A stretch of DNA of 64,000 nt from OM182 bacterium MED-G28 (lineage in GTDB: Bacteria > Pseudomonadota > Gammaproteobacteria > Pseudomonadales > Pseudohongiellaceae). The stretch spans positions 1 to 64,000 of the forward strand of contig NTJZ01000005.1 of NCBI GenBank assembly GCA_002457215.1. Direction: 5' to 3'. The position numbers and the translations under genes were made by a program. Each line of letters opens with the position of its first letter. The stretch's first letter is position 1. Positions 17,475 to 25,852 of the stretch are shown piece after piece. The notes beneath the pieces were generated by a model. The model saw nothing but the letters and a program-made list of their open reading frames with translations, did not search any database and had not been told where the DNA came from.

Positions 17475-18986
17475 TTAAATGGGGTCAAAATTTTCCCGCC
17501 TGGCCAACCATCTAGAGCCCAATATCGCATAGGAAAGATTTACAGCGAGCCCATATAGACCTGGATGAAAGCCCCAAACTTTGCCTGCGACTACAAAACT
17601 AAATGGTCCAAACGCTAAAGTAAGTGCAATTATGATGCCTAAAACAAGTCCGATTAGAACTGGCCCAGTGCGCAACCCCGACCAATGAATCCCCAACATA
17701 AATGCTGGTGCGAGTTGAACAAGCAAATCGAACTTGCGATCAAGCAACCCAATTAAAGACGTTTGTTCTTTTAGTAAAATTGCTAAAAGACTCAGAAGGC
17801 CCACGACTATCCAGGAACAACGTTTACCTAAACGAGTCAATTCCTGTTCTGATGCATTGGGCCTAATATGAACCCCATAGATATCCTTAATAAACATAGA
17901 TGAAATCGAGAGCATGGCAGAATCAGCTGTTGACATTAAAGCAGCCAGGACCGCACTAAAAATAAGCACCACAAGCGCGTAGCCAAATAAGGATTGTTCT
18001 TGGACGATACGCAATATACTTGAAAGCGCTTGATCTGTGGCCGCCCCTTCAAGGCCTGGGATATAGGCCAGAGCATAAATACCGATAATTACTGCAATAA
18101 GTGCAGTAATAAAAGGCATGAACGCCATCACCGCAAAGCTCTGTCTTAAACCTTGTGTTGTTCTTGCTGAATAAATCCGCTGGATAAACTGCGGATAAAG
18201 CGCCCCTCCTATTCCAACCAAGAATATATAGCTCAGCCACTCTCTAAGCATGGAAGAGTTTGGTCTCTCCAATTTATCTAAATCAGAAGCCTTTGCAATT
18301 GTTTCCGTGGCAATCGAAAGCGGACCAAATTGGTTTATCACGAGAAGTAGTAACACAAAGAATCCTACAAACAATACTGAACCCTGAATAACATCTGTCC
18401 ATGCTATTGCTCGCAGACCGCCAAGCGTTCCGTATATGACCATGATCAATGCCAGTGATATAACACCGTAGTTGTAAGCAATATCTCCAGCCGGACCTGC
18501 CAGCCCTTGTAAGGCTCGACCCATAGTCATGAGTTGTGCAAGTAGGTAGTTGCTTAACGCTACTATCATAACAATGGATGAAATGGTTGCGAGAAGGCGC
18601 GAGTGAAAACGGTCTTTTAAATAATCAACTGGTGTGACGTAATTTCGACTCCGCGCAAGTGTCTGCAACTTAAACGCATAAGTGCGCATAAATACAATGA
18701 TAGCTAACATGTAATGAACACTAATTAGCCAAGGGAAGCCCAAGCGATAACTAGCACCAGTCACACCAAATACGGTGTTGCCGCTGTATTGAGTAGCATA
18801 AAGGGTAAGAAACAAAACAAAAAAACTGAAGCCTCTGCCTGCGAGGTAGAAATCTTGAAGAGAATCTTCCTTACGAGCTTTGCGACCTAACCAACCCAAC
18901 AGAAGCAACGAACAAAGGTAAGCAGAAAAAAACAACCACGCGCCAAAACCAAATGGCAGCAAATTACTCACCCGACTTTCTCGCAT
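17475..18986 (-). CDS. Sodium/solute symporter (SSS family), paired with a small subunit
   Basis: A 503-residue transporter with about 13 hydrophobic segments. SSS markers are DFYLAGRGFSFFVLF, ATQYSGNTVFG near the sodium site, TLGGLRAIAWTDVIQGSVL and AALMSTADSAMLSISS. It is related to the PanF/YhjB-type symporters that come with a short DUF3311-like partner. The upstream 78-residue gene overlaps it: an ATG start at 18986 lies inside that gene, whereas a GTG at 18971 would overlap its stop as GTGA, a classic coupling arrangement. The second may be the true start. The two genes form their own transcription unit, converging with the M14 operon. Solute unknown; it differs clearly from the symporter at 5965. 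Confidence 0.88.
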   Translation of the reverse strand: MRESRVSNLLPFGFGAWLFFSAYLCSLLLLGWLGRKARKEDSLQDFYLAGRGFSFFVLFLTLYATQYSGNTVFGVTGASYRLGFPWLISVHYMLAIIVFMRTYAFKLQTLARSRNYVTPVDYLKDRFHSRLLATISSIVMIVALSNYLLAQLMTMGRALQGLAGPAGDIAYNYGVISLALIMVIYGTLGGLRAIAWTDVIQGSVLFVGFFVLLLLVINQFGPLSIATETIAKASDLDKLERPNSSMLREWLSYIFLVGIGGALYPQFIQRIYSARTTQGLRQSFAVMAFMPFITALIAVIIGIYALAYIPGLEGAATDQALSSILRIVQEQSLFGYALVVLIFSAVLAALMSTADSAMLSISSMFIKDIYGVHIRPNASEQELTRLGKRCSWIVVGLLSLLAILLKEQTSLIGLLDRKFDLLVQLAPAFMLGIHWSGLRTGPVLIGLVLGIIIALTLAFGPFSFVVAGKVWGFHPGLYGLAVNLSYAILGSRWLARRENFDPI

Positions 18987-19204
18987 GCTGACTCAGCATT
19001 CTGCAGGCAGAGCATTGCGGTAAACACCGATGTTAGGAAAAGCACTCCAAGACTAGCCAGAGCCCAAAAGGGGAAACCGTAAAACTGACGCGCGTCATTC
19101 TCAGGCCAATACCAAGGAATAACTAGCACTAACAGAAACAGATAAATGACCGTGATAAAAGTATGATTTAGTGTTTTATGCTTAAAAGAACTAGACATGG
19201 TCAA
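18968..19204 (-). CDS. Small two-helix membrane protein, DUF3311-like symporter partner
   Basis: A 78-residue protein with two hydrophobic helices (about residues 15-32 and 47-66) separated by a WPENDARQFYGFPFWA loop. It matches the size and topology of the short proteins (DUF3311 type) that pair with SSS symporters. A TTG at 19204 has GGAG eight bases upstream; an ATG two codons downstream (19198) is the alternative start. Its 3' end overlaps the symporter gene, implying translational coupling. It probably helps assemble or stabilise the transporter. Confidence 0.72.
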   Translation of the reverse strand: MTMSSSFKHKTLNHTFITVIYLFLLVLVIPWYWPENDARQFYGFPFWALASLGVLFLTSVFTAMLCLQNAESACEKVG

Positions 19205-19292
19205 ATTATGATCTCCACATTAAGTTAATTAATCCTCAAATATAAATGGCATAAAAATTTTTGCTGCGTTTATCTAAATCTTTCGGATTGCT

Positions 19293-19298
19293 ATTATA
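19293..19298 (-). promoter_or_regulatory. Candidate -10 element (TATAAT) for the symporter pair
   Basis: A perfect TATAAT on the minus strand lies about 90 bases before the small-subunit start. The sequence 17 bases upstream (AGAACT) is a poor -35 box, so this is only a weak promoter prediction. It suggests that the symporter pair has its own promoter downstream of the cox-like operon. Confidence 0.35.
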
Positions 19299-19354
19299 CT
19301 GCTCTACACCCTGCGAGTTCTGTTATAAAGTTGCGAAAAATTCAAGGAAATAAA

Positions 19355-20548
19355 TCAGGCACTGAGTAGAAAGTTTCGCTCAATGACAGGCTTACTCAGT
19401 ACTTCTGCTAGGTCTATTAAGCTGCTCAGATTATGGGATGATCTAAACTCATCAACATAGGGCAACATCGTCTTAATTCCCTTTGCTTTTGGCTCGAAGC
19501 CTTCATACCGGAGCAGAGGGTTTAGCCAGATTAATTGTTGCGAAGATTTGGAAAGTCGATCCATTTCCTTCTGCAGCCCATCACCCTCTTCTCGATCAAG
19601 GCCATCAGTTATTAGAATGCATACCGCGCCCTGAGACATTACTCTCCGTGACCAAAAAGTATTAAATTGCTTCAAGCACGAACCTATGCGCGTGCCGCCG
19701 GACCAATCCTGCACTGCGTCTGAAGATCTATCCAACGCTACATCTGCATCTCGATGTTTTAAGTGGCGCGACACATTAGTTAAACGAGTCCCAAACACGA
19801 AACTATGCACGCGATCCCTGTCATTAGTAATAGCATGCATAAAATGCAAAAACATTCTACTGTACTGGCTCATAGACCCCGATACGTCGCAAAGCATTAC
19901 TAAGGGAGGATGGCGGCGTTTCTGTTTTTTAAATTTCAATGGAATAGTATCAGGGGCTCGCAATGCGGCACGCAAGCTTGAGCGCATATCCACTTTTTTC
20001 TTAGTCTCGCTATGCTGGAATCGTCGCGTATTCACTTCCATTATCGGAAGTCGGAGATTTTTGATAGCCAACTTCGCCGCCGCAATTTCTTGAGCCGACA
20101 TCTCCTCAAAATCTTTCTTCTGCAACACTTCCTTATCTGAGAAAGTGAAAGTGGCATCGAATTCAATCTCTTTAGGCTCATCGTTAGCTTCAGCTTTCTT
20201 ATCTGCAGGAGACATGGCCTCGCTAAGCCTCCGGCTCATTTCCTGCAAGTCTTCCTGCTCTACGCGCACAGTTGGCAACATAGCTCCCATCATCCGTTCC
20301 ATCATATGAGGATTTCGCCAAAAAATATGGAAGGCTTGGTCGAATAGTTCTCTTTGATCATTGCGATTGACGAATAACGCAAATAGCGACCAATAAAGGT
20401 CTTGCTGTGAACCGATACCCACCAGTTCGACAGCAGTAATTGCATCCAGTACTTTGCCAGGGCCTACAGGCAAACCAGCAGAGCGCAACAAGCGCGCGAA
20501 ATACATTATGTTTTCTGCTATTCGTCCTTCAATAGGTTCTTGATACAT
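19355..20548 (-). CDS. coxE: CoxE-like VWA-domain protein of a molybdenum hydroxylase operon
   Basis: A 397-residue cytoplasmic protein with a C-terminal von Willebrand A domain. The metal-ion-dependent adhesion site is DVSGS (Asp221, Ser223, Ser225), with the later TRIG and LITDGLD elements. The N-terminal half is helical with basic and acidic patches, as in CoxE. With the MoxR ATPase CoxD it forms the AAA+/VWA pair that matures the Mo-Cu or Mo active site of CO-dehydrogenase-like enzymes. Its ATG shares one base with the coxD stop (TAATG), so translation is coupled. The name reflects order and family, not proven CO oxidation. Confidence 0.87.
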   Translation of the reverse strand: MYQEPIEGRIAENIMYFARLLRSAGLPVGPGKVLDAITAVELVGIGSQQDLYWSLFALFVNRNDQRELFDQAFHIFWRNPHMMERMMGAMLPTVRVEQEDLQEMSRRLSEAMSPADKKAEANDEPKEIEFDATFTFSDKEVLQKKDFEEMSAQEIAAAKLAIKNLRLPIMEVNTRRFQHSETKKKVDMRSSLRAALRAPDTIPLKFKKQKRRHPPLVMLCDVSGSMSQYSRMFLHFMHAITNDRDRVHSFVFGTRLTNVSRHLKHRDADVALDRSSDAVQDWSGGTRIGSCLKQFNTFWSRRVMSQGAVCILITDGLDREEGDGLQKEMDRLSKSSQQLIWLNPLLRYEGFEPKAKGIKTMLPYVDEFRSSHNLSSLIDLAEVLSKPVIERNFLLSA

Positions 20549-21465
20549 TAAGAAGCTTCAGCGAGTTCCATTTTGACTTGTTCGAGTATCTGAGCGGCTT
20601 CGCTGCCTCGAATCTTGGCAATGTCATCTTGGTACTTTAGGAGGGTGCCAATAGTGTTATCGATAGCCTCACTATCCAATGCAACTTTATCCAGTTGGGT
20701 TAAAGCATCCGCCCAATCAAGAGTTTCTGCTACCCCAGGGGATTTAAATAAATCTTGATTACGCAGCTTCTGCACAAACCCCACCACTTGTTTACTCAAT
20801 TGCTTATCGATTCCCGGCAGCCGGACAGCAACAATTTTTAGCTCTCTTTCGGCACTGGGATAGTCTACCCAATGGTAGAGACAACGACGCTTGAGTGCAT
20901 CGTGAATTTCGCGGGTACGGTTTGAAGTAATAATCACAATCGGAGGCTCTTCCGCTATCACGGTCCCAATCTCTGGAATAGTGATTTGAAAATCTGAAAG
21001 CACCTCTAACAGATAAGCTTCAAAGGCTTCATCAGTGCGATCCAGCTCATCAATAAGCAATATCGGCGGGCCAGAAACATCTGGTTTAAGCGCCTGCAAC
21101 AAAGGTCTCTCTATTAGAAAGTTTTTAGAAAAAACATCTGTACCCAGATTATCTTTGTCCACTTCTCCAGCAACTTCAGCCAATCTAATTTCAATCATCT
21201 GTCTAGAATAGTTCCACTCGTACACAGCAGAAGCAACGTCTAATCCCTCATAACACTGCAAACGTACTAATTTCCGATCTAGCGCCGCAGACAATACTTT
21301 TGCAATTTCAGTTTTCCCAACACCAGCCTCGCCTTCAAGAAAGAGAGGTTTTCCCATTTTTAATGACAGAAACAAGGTTGTCGCAAGTGAGCGGTCGGCG
21401 ATGTAATCCGACCCTGCGAGCAGAGATAAGGTAGCTTCTATATTAGCGGGTAGTTCGGTACTCAT
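20548..21465 (-). CDS. coxD: CoxD-like MoxR-family AAA+ ATPase
   Basis: A MoxR-type ATPase of 305 residues from the chosen start. Walker A is GEAGVGKT (45-52), Walker B is ILLIDELDRTD, and sensor 1 follows in VIITSNRTREI. It is the CoxD type, a chaperone-like ATPase that acts with CoxE on the large subunit's active site. The start at 21465 lies 4 bases after the FAD-subunit stop; an open frame extends to 21492 inside that gene. The gene is followed immediately by coxE with a one-base overlap. The last part (QILEQVKMELAEAS) is helical. Confidence 0.88.
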   Translation of the reverse strand: MSTELPANIEATLSLLAGSDYIADRSLATTLFLSLKMGKPLFLEGEAGVGKTEIAKVLSAALDRKLVRLQCYEGLDVASAVYEWNYSRQMIEIRLAEVAGEVDKDNLGTDVFSKNFLIERPLLQALKPDVSGPPILLIDELDRTDEAFEAYLLEVLSDFQITIPEIGTVIAEEPPIVIITSNRTREIHDALKRRCLYHWVDYPSAERELKIVAVRLPGIDKQLSKQVVGFVQKLRNQDLFKSPGVAETLDWADALTQLDKVALDSEAIDNTIGTLLKYQDDIAKIRGSEAAQILEQVKMELAEAS

Positions 21466-21469
21466 TTGC

Positions 21470-22264
21470 TTAAGCACAAGCTTCAACTGCACGCTTGGTC
21501 ATTACCTTCACTAGGTGTGCACGGTACTCTGCACTAGCATGAATATCTGCATTCATTTTCTCTATAGGCAATTCAACGGAGTCAATCGCATCTGCTGTAA
21601 AACTCCCATTTAAAGCTTCTTCAAGACGCATACCACGGTGCGCACAAGCGGTCGCCCCAGTGACCCCTACCCGAACTCCATCTATGAATTTGACTAGAAA
21701 GACGCCGACAATAGCATAGCGTGAAGCCGGGTTTTCGAACTTCATGTAGGCAGCCGTCCCTGCTTTAGGAAATGACACCGAAACAATCACTTCATCTTCA
21801 GCCAGTGCTGTCTCAAACATACCGATGAAAAATTCATCGCCCGGGATATCCCGCTTGTTAGTTGTGACTGTCGCTCCCAAAGCAATCACGGCCGCTGGAT
21901 AATCTGCGGCTGGATCATTATTGGCAATTGATCCACCAATGGTGCCGCGATTGCGCACTGCAGGATCTCCGATGTTGCCCGCAAGTTTAGCTAAGGCTGG
22001 AATTGCATCTTGCACCTCACTAGAAGCAGCGACTGCTGCATGAGAAGTCATAGCCCCAATTGTCACAGTCTCTTCATCAACACTAATGCCCACTAGCTCA
22101 CCTACTCCTGCTAGATCGATAAGGTCGCTAGGACTTGCTAATCGATGCTTCATAGTTGGCAACATAGTTTGGCCACCAGCGACGAATTTCCCGTCTTCCG
22201 ATTTTTGCATAGCTTCAACTGCATCAGCGACACTGCTCACTTTTTGATAAGAAAAATTGTACAT
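21470..22264 (-). CDS. coxM: FAD-binding medium subunit of a xanthine/CO-dehydrogenase-family enzyme (CoxM-like)
   Basis: A 264-residue flavoprotein subunit. FAD-binding motifs of the vanillyl-alcohol-oxidase fold are visible: FVAGGQTMLPTMKHRL in the N-terminal domain and TIGGSIANNDPAADYPA in the second. The CoxM C-terminal domain is present (GATACAHRGMRLEEAL). It passes electrons from the 2Fe-2S subunit to FAD and on to an acceptor. AAGGAGAGA lies before the start. The length is slightly short for the family, about 280-290. It sits between the large subunit and the MoxR gene. Confidence 0.9.
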   Translation of the reverse strand: MYNFSYQKVSSVADAVEAMQKSEDGKFVAGGQTMLPTMKHRLASPSDLIDLAGVGELVGISVDEETVTIGAMTSHAAVAASSEVQDAIPALAKLAGNIGDPAVRNRGTIGGSIANNDPAADYPAAVIALGATVTTNKRDIPGDEFFIGMFETALAEDEVIVSVSFPKAGTAAYMKFENPASRYAIVGVFLVKFIDGVRVGVTGATACAHRGMRLEEALNGSFTADAIDSVELPIEKMNADIHASAEYRAHLVKVMTKRAVEACA

Positions 22265-22287
22265 TCTTTATCTCTCCTTAATTCTAT

Positions 22288-24639
22288 TTACGCTGCTGAT
22301 TGAGCGGCTCGCCAAACAGCCTCTGGTGTCGCCGGCATATCAATGTGTTTAACTCCCAATGCGTTAGAGATCGCATTTATTACTGCCGGTGGGGCGCCAA
22401 TAGCACCCGCCTCTCCGCATCCTTTAACCCCCAAAGGGTTATGCGGAGGATTAGTCGGTGCGTAATCTATATCGAAGCTCGGAACATTATCAGCCCGGGG
22501 CATAGCGTAATCCATATAAGATGCGGTAATTAATTGACCATCATCATCGTACTGACAACCCTCTAAAAGAGCCTGACCAACACCATGAACAATACCGCCA
22601 TGGACCTGGCCTTCAACAATCATTGGATTAATAAGTTTTCCAAAGTCATCAACTGCAGAGTACTTAACAATTTCTACCTCTCCTGTTTCCGGATCTACTT
22701 CTACCTCACAGACATGGGTGCCCGCCGGAAACGAAAAATTGAGTGGATCAAAGAACGCATTTTCATCGAAACCCGGCTCCAATCCTTCTGGATAGGAATG
22801 TGGAACGTACGCATTGAATGCGACGTCAGCAATGTTCATTGCCTTATCGGTGCCGGCCACTGTAAAGTCGCCATCGGCGAATTCAATGTCACCTTCCGCC
22901 GCTTCCAAAGCATGGGCTGCGATTTTTTTACCTTTTTCAATTAGCTTCTCGCAAGCTTTTGCAATAGCGACACCACCAACTGCGAGAGATCTGGAACCGT
23001 ACGTTCCCATCCCAAATTGAGTTTTAGCAGTATCGCCGTGAATGACTTCGATATTCTCTATTGGCACACCCAGTTGCTCCGTAACTAGCTGCGCAAAGGT
23101 GGTTTCGTGACCTTGTCCATGCGAGTGCGTGCCGGTAAAAACTTGCACATTCCCGGTTGGATTGAAGCGCACTTGCGCACTCTCCCAAAGCCCAACACCC
23201 GCACCTAATTGTCCTACGGCTGCGGAGGGCGCAATCCCGCAGGCTTCAACATAAGAGGAAAGCCCAATTCCGCGGAGCATGCCACGAGATTTTGCTTCTT
23301 CTGCCCTCGCCGTAAACCCATCGTAATCTGCTAACTGCAAAGCTTTCTCCAAAGCGGCTGGGTAATCTCCAGAGTCATAGCACTGAACTACAGGAGTCTG
23401 GTAGGGAAACGCCTCAACTGGAATAAAATTACGGCGTCGAATCTCAGCCGGATCCAAGCCCATGTCTTCCGCACAAACATCCACTAAGCGCTCTAATAAA
23501 TAAGTTGCCTCAGGCCGGCCTGCACCGCGTGCCGCATCAACTGGTGCAGTATTAGTAAACACGGCTTTCACTTCAGAATAGATCAGTGGCGTAGTGTATT
23601 GTCCCGCCAGCAGGAATGCATAAAGATAACTCGGCACCATCGTTGAAAATGTGGACAAATAAGCACCAAGATTAGCTGTTGTGTTAACCCGCATCGCGAG
23701 AAATTTCCCTTGATCATCTAGAGCCATTTCTGCGGTTGCGACATGATCTCTGCCATGGGCGTCAGCCAGAAAAGCTTCCGTCCGATCAGAAGTCCATTTA
23801 ACCGGTCGATTCAACTTGCGACACGCCCAACCAACGACCAATTCTTCAGCATAAACAAATATCTTAACACCAAAACCGCCGCCAACATCTGGCCCAACAA
23901 CGCGAAGCTTGTGCTCAGGTGCGAGTTGATTAAAAGCAGAAAGAATTAATCGATGTACATGAGGATTTTGGGTGGTGACATGGAGTGTGATCTCTTCAGT
24001 ACCAGAATTATATTCTCCAGCAGCTGCACGAGGCTCCATTGGATTAGTAACCATGCGATTATTAATCAAATCTAGAGTAGAAATTTTGTGTGCAGTTTCA
24101 AACACAGCGTCGACTGCAGCTTTATCACCGAATGGCCAGTTATAGCACATGTTATTTGGTGCTATGTCATGGATCTGTTGTTGGTTTACTTCCGCTGCAG
24201 TTGCAGTCGACGCAACTGCAGGTAATACCCCATAATCAATACTAACTTTTTCTGCTGCATCTTTCGCTTGAGCAAGTGATTCCGCTATGACTACAGCGAC
24301 ATGATCACCGACATAGTTTACTTTCCCCTGAGCCAAAGCCGGATGCAATGGAGCTCGATGGGGTTCACCGTCATCACTTGTTACATTCACTCCACAAATC
24401 AATGGACCAATTCCATCTTCTGCAAGATCATCCCCTGTTAATATCGCTACAACACCATCAGAAGCTGAAGCAGCAGACGTGTCAATGCTATTCAGGTTTG
24501 CATGGGCATAAGGCGAACGAACAAAATACGCATAAGTTTGGCCCACAACATTTATATCATCGGTATAGTTACCCTTACCGGTAAGAAACCGATTATCTTC
24601 TTTGCGACGCACACTCGCGCCAATACCATTCTCTGCCAT
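22288..24639 (-). CDS. Molybdopterin-binding large subunit, xanthine dehydrogenase/form-II-CODH-like (CoxL-like)
   Basis: A 783-residue Mo-cofactor subunit of the xanthine oxidase family. Seen in order: GASVRRKEDNRFLTGKGNYTDD start, VGPDVGGGFGVKI (249-260), active-site loop DAARGAGRPE (368-377), HSHGQGHETTFAQL, and catalytic Glu near 743 in VKGCGEAGAIGAPP. True form-I CO dehydrogenase has AYRCSFR with the Cu-binding Cys; here the loop is RGAGR, as in form-II-like enzymes, but the preceding Ala-Tyr is replaced by Ala-Ala. A Cu-bound CO-oxidising site is therefore not supported; an aldehyde or aromatic/heterocycle hydroxylase is more likely. GGGAGG precedes the start and coxS ends 4 bases upstream. 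Confidence 0.9.
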   Translation of the reverse strand: MAENGIGASVRRKEDNRFLTGKGNYTDDINVVGQTYAYFVRSPYAHANLNSIDTSAASASDGVVAILTGDDLAEDGIGPLICGVNVTSDDGEPHRAPLHPALAQGKVNYVGDHVAVVIAESLAQAKDAAEKVSIDYGVLPAVASTATAAEVNQQQIHDIAPNNMCYNWPFGDKAAVDAVFETAHKISTLDLINNRMVTNPMEPRAAAGEYNSGTEEITLHVTTQNPHVHRLILSAFNQLAPEHKLRVVGPDVGGGFGVKIFVYAEELVVGWACRKLNRPVKWTSDRTEAFLADAHGRDHVATAEMALDDQGKFLAMRVNTTANLGAYLSTFSTMVPSYLYAFLLAGQYTTPLIYSEVKAVFTNTAPVDAARGAGRPEATYLLERLVDVCAEDMGLDPAEIRRRNFIPVEAFPYQTPVVQCYDSGDYPAALEKALQLADYDGFTARAEEAKSRGMLRGIGLSSYVEACGIAPSAAVGQLGAGVGLWESAQVRFNPTGNVQVFTGTHSHGQGHETTFAQLVTEQLGVPIENIEVIHGDTAKTQFGMGTYGSRSLAVGGVAIAKACEKLIEKGKKIAAHALEAAEGDIEFADGDFTVAGTDKAMNIADVAFNAYVPHSYPEGLEPGFDENAFFDPLNFSFPAGTHVCEVEVDPETGEVEIVKYSAVDDFGKLINPMIVEGQVHGGIVHGVGQALLEGCQYDDDGQLITASYMDYAMPRADNVPSFDIDYAPTNPPHNPLGVKGCGEAGAIGAPPAVINAISNALGVKHIDMPATPEAVWRAAQSAA

Positions 24640-24643
24640 GTTG

Positions 24644-25114
24644 CTAGCCTCCCATGTTCTTAGCGCCAGCCTGAACCGACTTCACAATATTGTGATAACC
24701 AGTGCAGCGACAAATATTGCCTTCCAATTCCTTTCTCACTGTAGCCTCGTCAATGTCGCATCCGTTGCGATTGACGATATCGATAGCACTCATGACCATT
24801 CCAGGCGTACAAAACCCACATTGTAGACCATGGTTGTCTTTGAACGCCTGTTGCATTGGATGTAAGTGACTACCATTAGCCAGCCCTTCAATAGTTGTTA
24901 CCTCACAACCATCGGACTGAACTGCCAAAATAGTACATGATTTAACCGATACGCCGTCTAGATGCACGACGCACGCGCCGCATTGACTGGTATCACAACC
25001 GACATGGGTTCCAGTTAATCTTAAATTTTCTCTTAAGAACTGAACGAGCAGTGTTCGGTCTTCAACCTCTCCGCTCACGGGCACGCCGTTAATATTCATT
25101 GATATGGTTTGCAT
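24644..25114 (-). CDS. coxS: [2Fe-2S] small subunit (CoxS-like)
   Basis: A 156-residue ferredoxin-type subunit holding both clusters of the molybdenum hydroxylase family. The plant-type cluster ligands are Cys40, Cys45, Cys48 and Cys60 ([10 protein letters not shown] then SC). The helical-domain cluster ligands are Cys99, Cys102, Cys135 and Cys137 (QCGFCTPG and CRCTGY). Every ligand is present. It relays electrons from molybdopterin to FAD. The start has GGGAG seven bases upstream and precedes the large-subunit gene. There is no signal peptide, so the complex is cytoplasmic. Confidence 0.94.
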   Translation of the reverse strand: MQTISMNINGVPVSGEVEDRTLLVQFLRENLRLTGTHVGCDTSQCGACVVHLDGVSVKSCTILAVQSDGCEVTTIEGLANGSHLHPMQQAFKDNHGLQCGFCTPGMVMSAIDIVNRNGCDIDEATVRKELEGNICRCTGYHNIVKSVQAGAKNMGG

Positions 25115-25364
25115 GGTCTAACTCCCTTCATTTTTCTGGCACTATTTCAATTGGACAGCGCCGTTACTTCTTTTTTATTAATTAGCTTTTAAAGCTGGGC
25201 TAGCCAGTTTCAGAGATTGGCAGGCAGAGGTCAAGCAGCGCGGAGCAAGAATTACACAGATTAAACAAAATTGCCCGATGCCGAGCAAGAAAGGCTGAAA
25301 AATACGGTGTGACGGCGAAGCGTCAAAGGGGTCAGTCAGAACGGACTAAATGAAACCTTAGAAA

Positions 25365-25823
25365 CTAATCTGATGACTCTAGCGAGCCACCCAAAATATC
25401 TGTGAGATTTCCAAAGAAATCATCAGCCATTTTCTTTGCTGTACCATCGATTAGTCGAGCACCGAGTTGAGCAAGCTTGCCACCTACCCTTGCTTGGACA
25501 TTATAGGCAAGTATTGTTTCGTCTCCGTCTTCAGTTAGATCGACCTTCGCTGAGCCCTTGGCAAAACCGGCCACCCCACCCAGCCCCTCTCCCAGTATTG
25601 TGTAACCATTCGGAGCATTGATTTCGCTGAGCTCCACCTGGAATTTGAACTTGGCTTTGACTGGGCCAACTTTAGCGGTGAGTTTGGCTTCGAATTTATT
25701 TTCTTCGATAGCATCAAAGCTTTCACAACCGGGCATAGCTTGTTTGAGTATTTCTGTATCGTTTAGTGCGGCCCACACTGCATCTCGAGAAGCAGGGATT
25801 CGCTGTTCCGAGATCATTTCCAT
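25365..25823 (-). CDS. coxG: CoxG-like SRPBCC-domain protein
   Basis: A 152-residue START/SRPBCC-fold protein of the CO-dehydrogenase subunit G family. It has the typical beginning RIPASRDAVWAALNDTEILK, then AMPGCESF, an alternating beta-sheet core and a final helix (ARLIDGTAKKMADDFF). CoxG proteins are linked to Mo hydroxylase operons and thought to aid membrane anchoring or substrate handling. Here it comes before coxS, unusual compared with coxMSLDEFG, and is separated from it by 250 bases without a gene. GGT ends 29 bases upstream on the same strand. Confidence 0.88.
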   Translation of the reverse strand: MEMISEQRIPASRDAVWAALNDTEILKQAMPGCESFDAIEENKFEAKLTAKVGPVKAKFKFQVELSEINAPNGYTILGEGLGGVAGFAKGSAKVDLTEDGDETILAYNVQARVGGKLAQLGARLIDGTAKKMADDFFGNLTDILGGSLESSD

Positions 25824-25852
25824 GGCTTACTCCTTCCTTTTATCTATCTAAT

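Noticed and set aside
22288-24639. True form-I CO dehydrogenase large subunit
   Set aside because: The active-site loop is RGAGR without the Cu-binding Cys motif; only the general xanthine-dehydrogenase family call is kept.
25305-25330. Hairpin TGACG/CGTCA between coxG and coxS as a terminator
   Set aside because: The stem is only five pairs with a poor tail; nothing else supports termination inside the cox-like operon.
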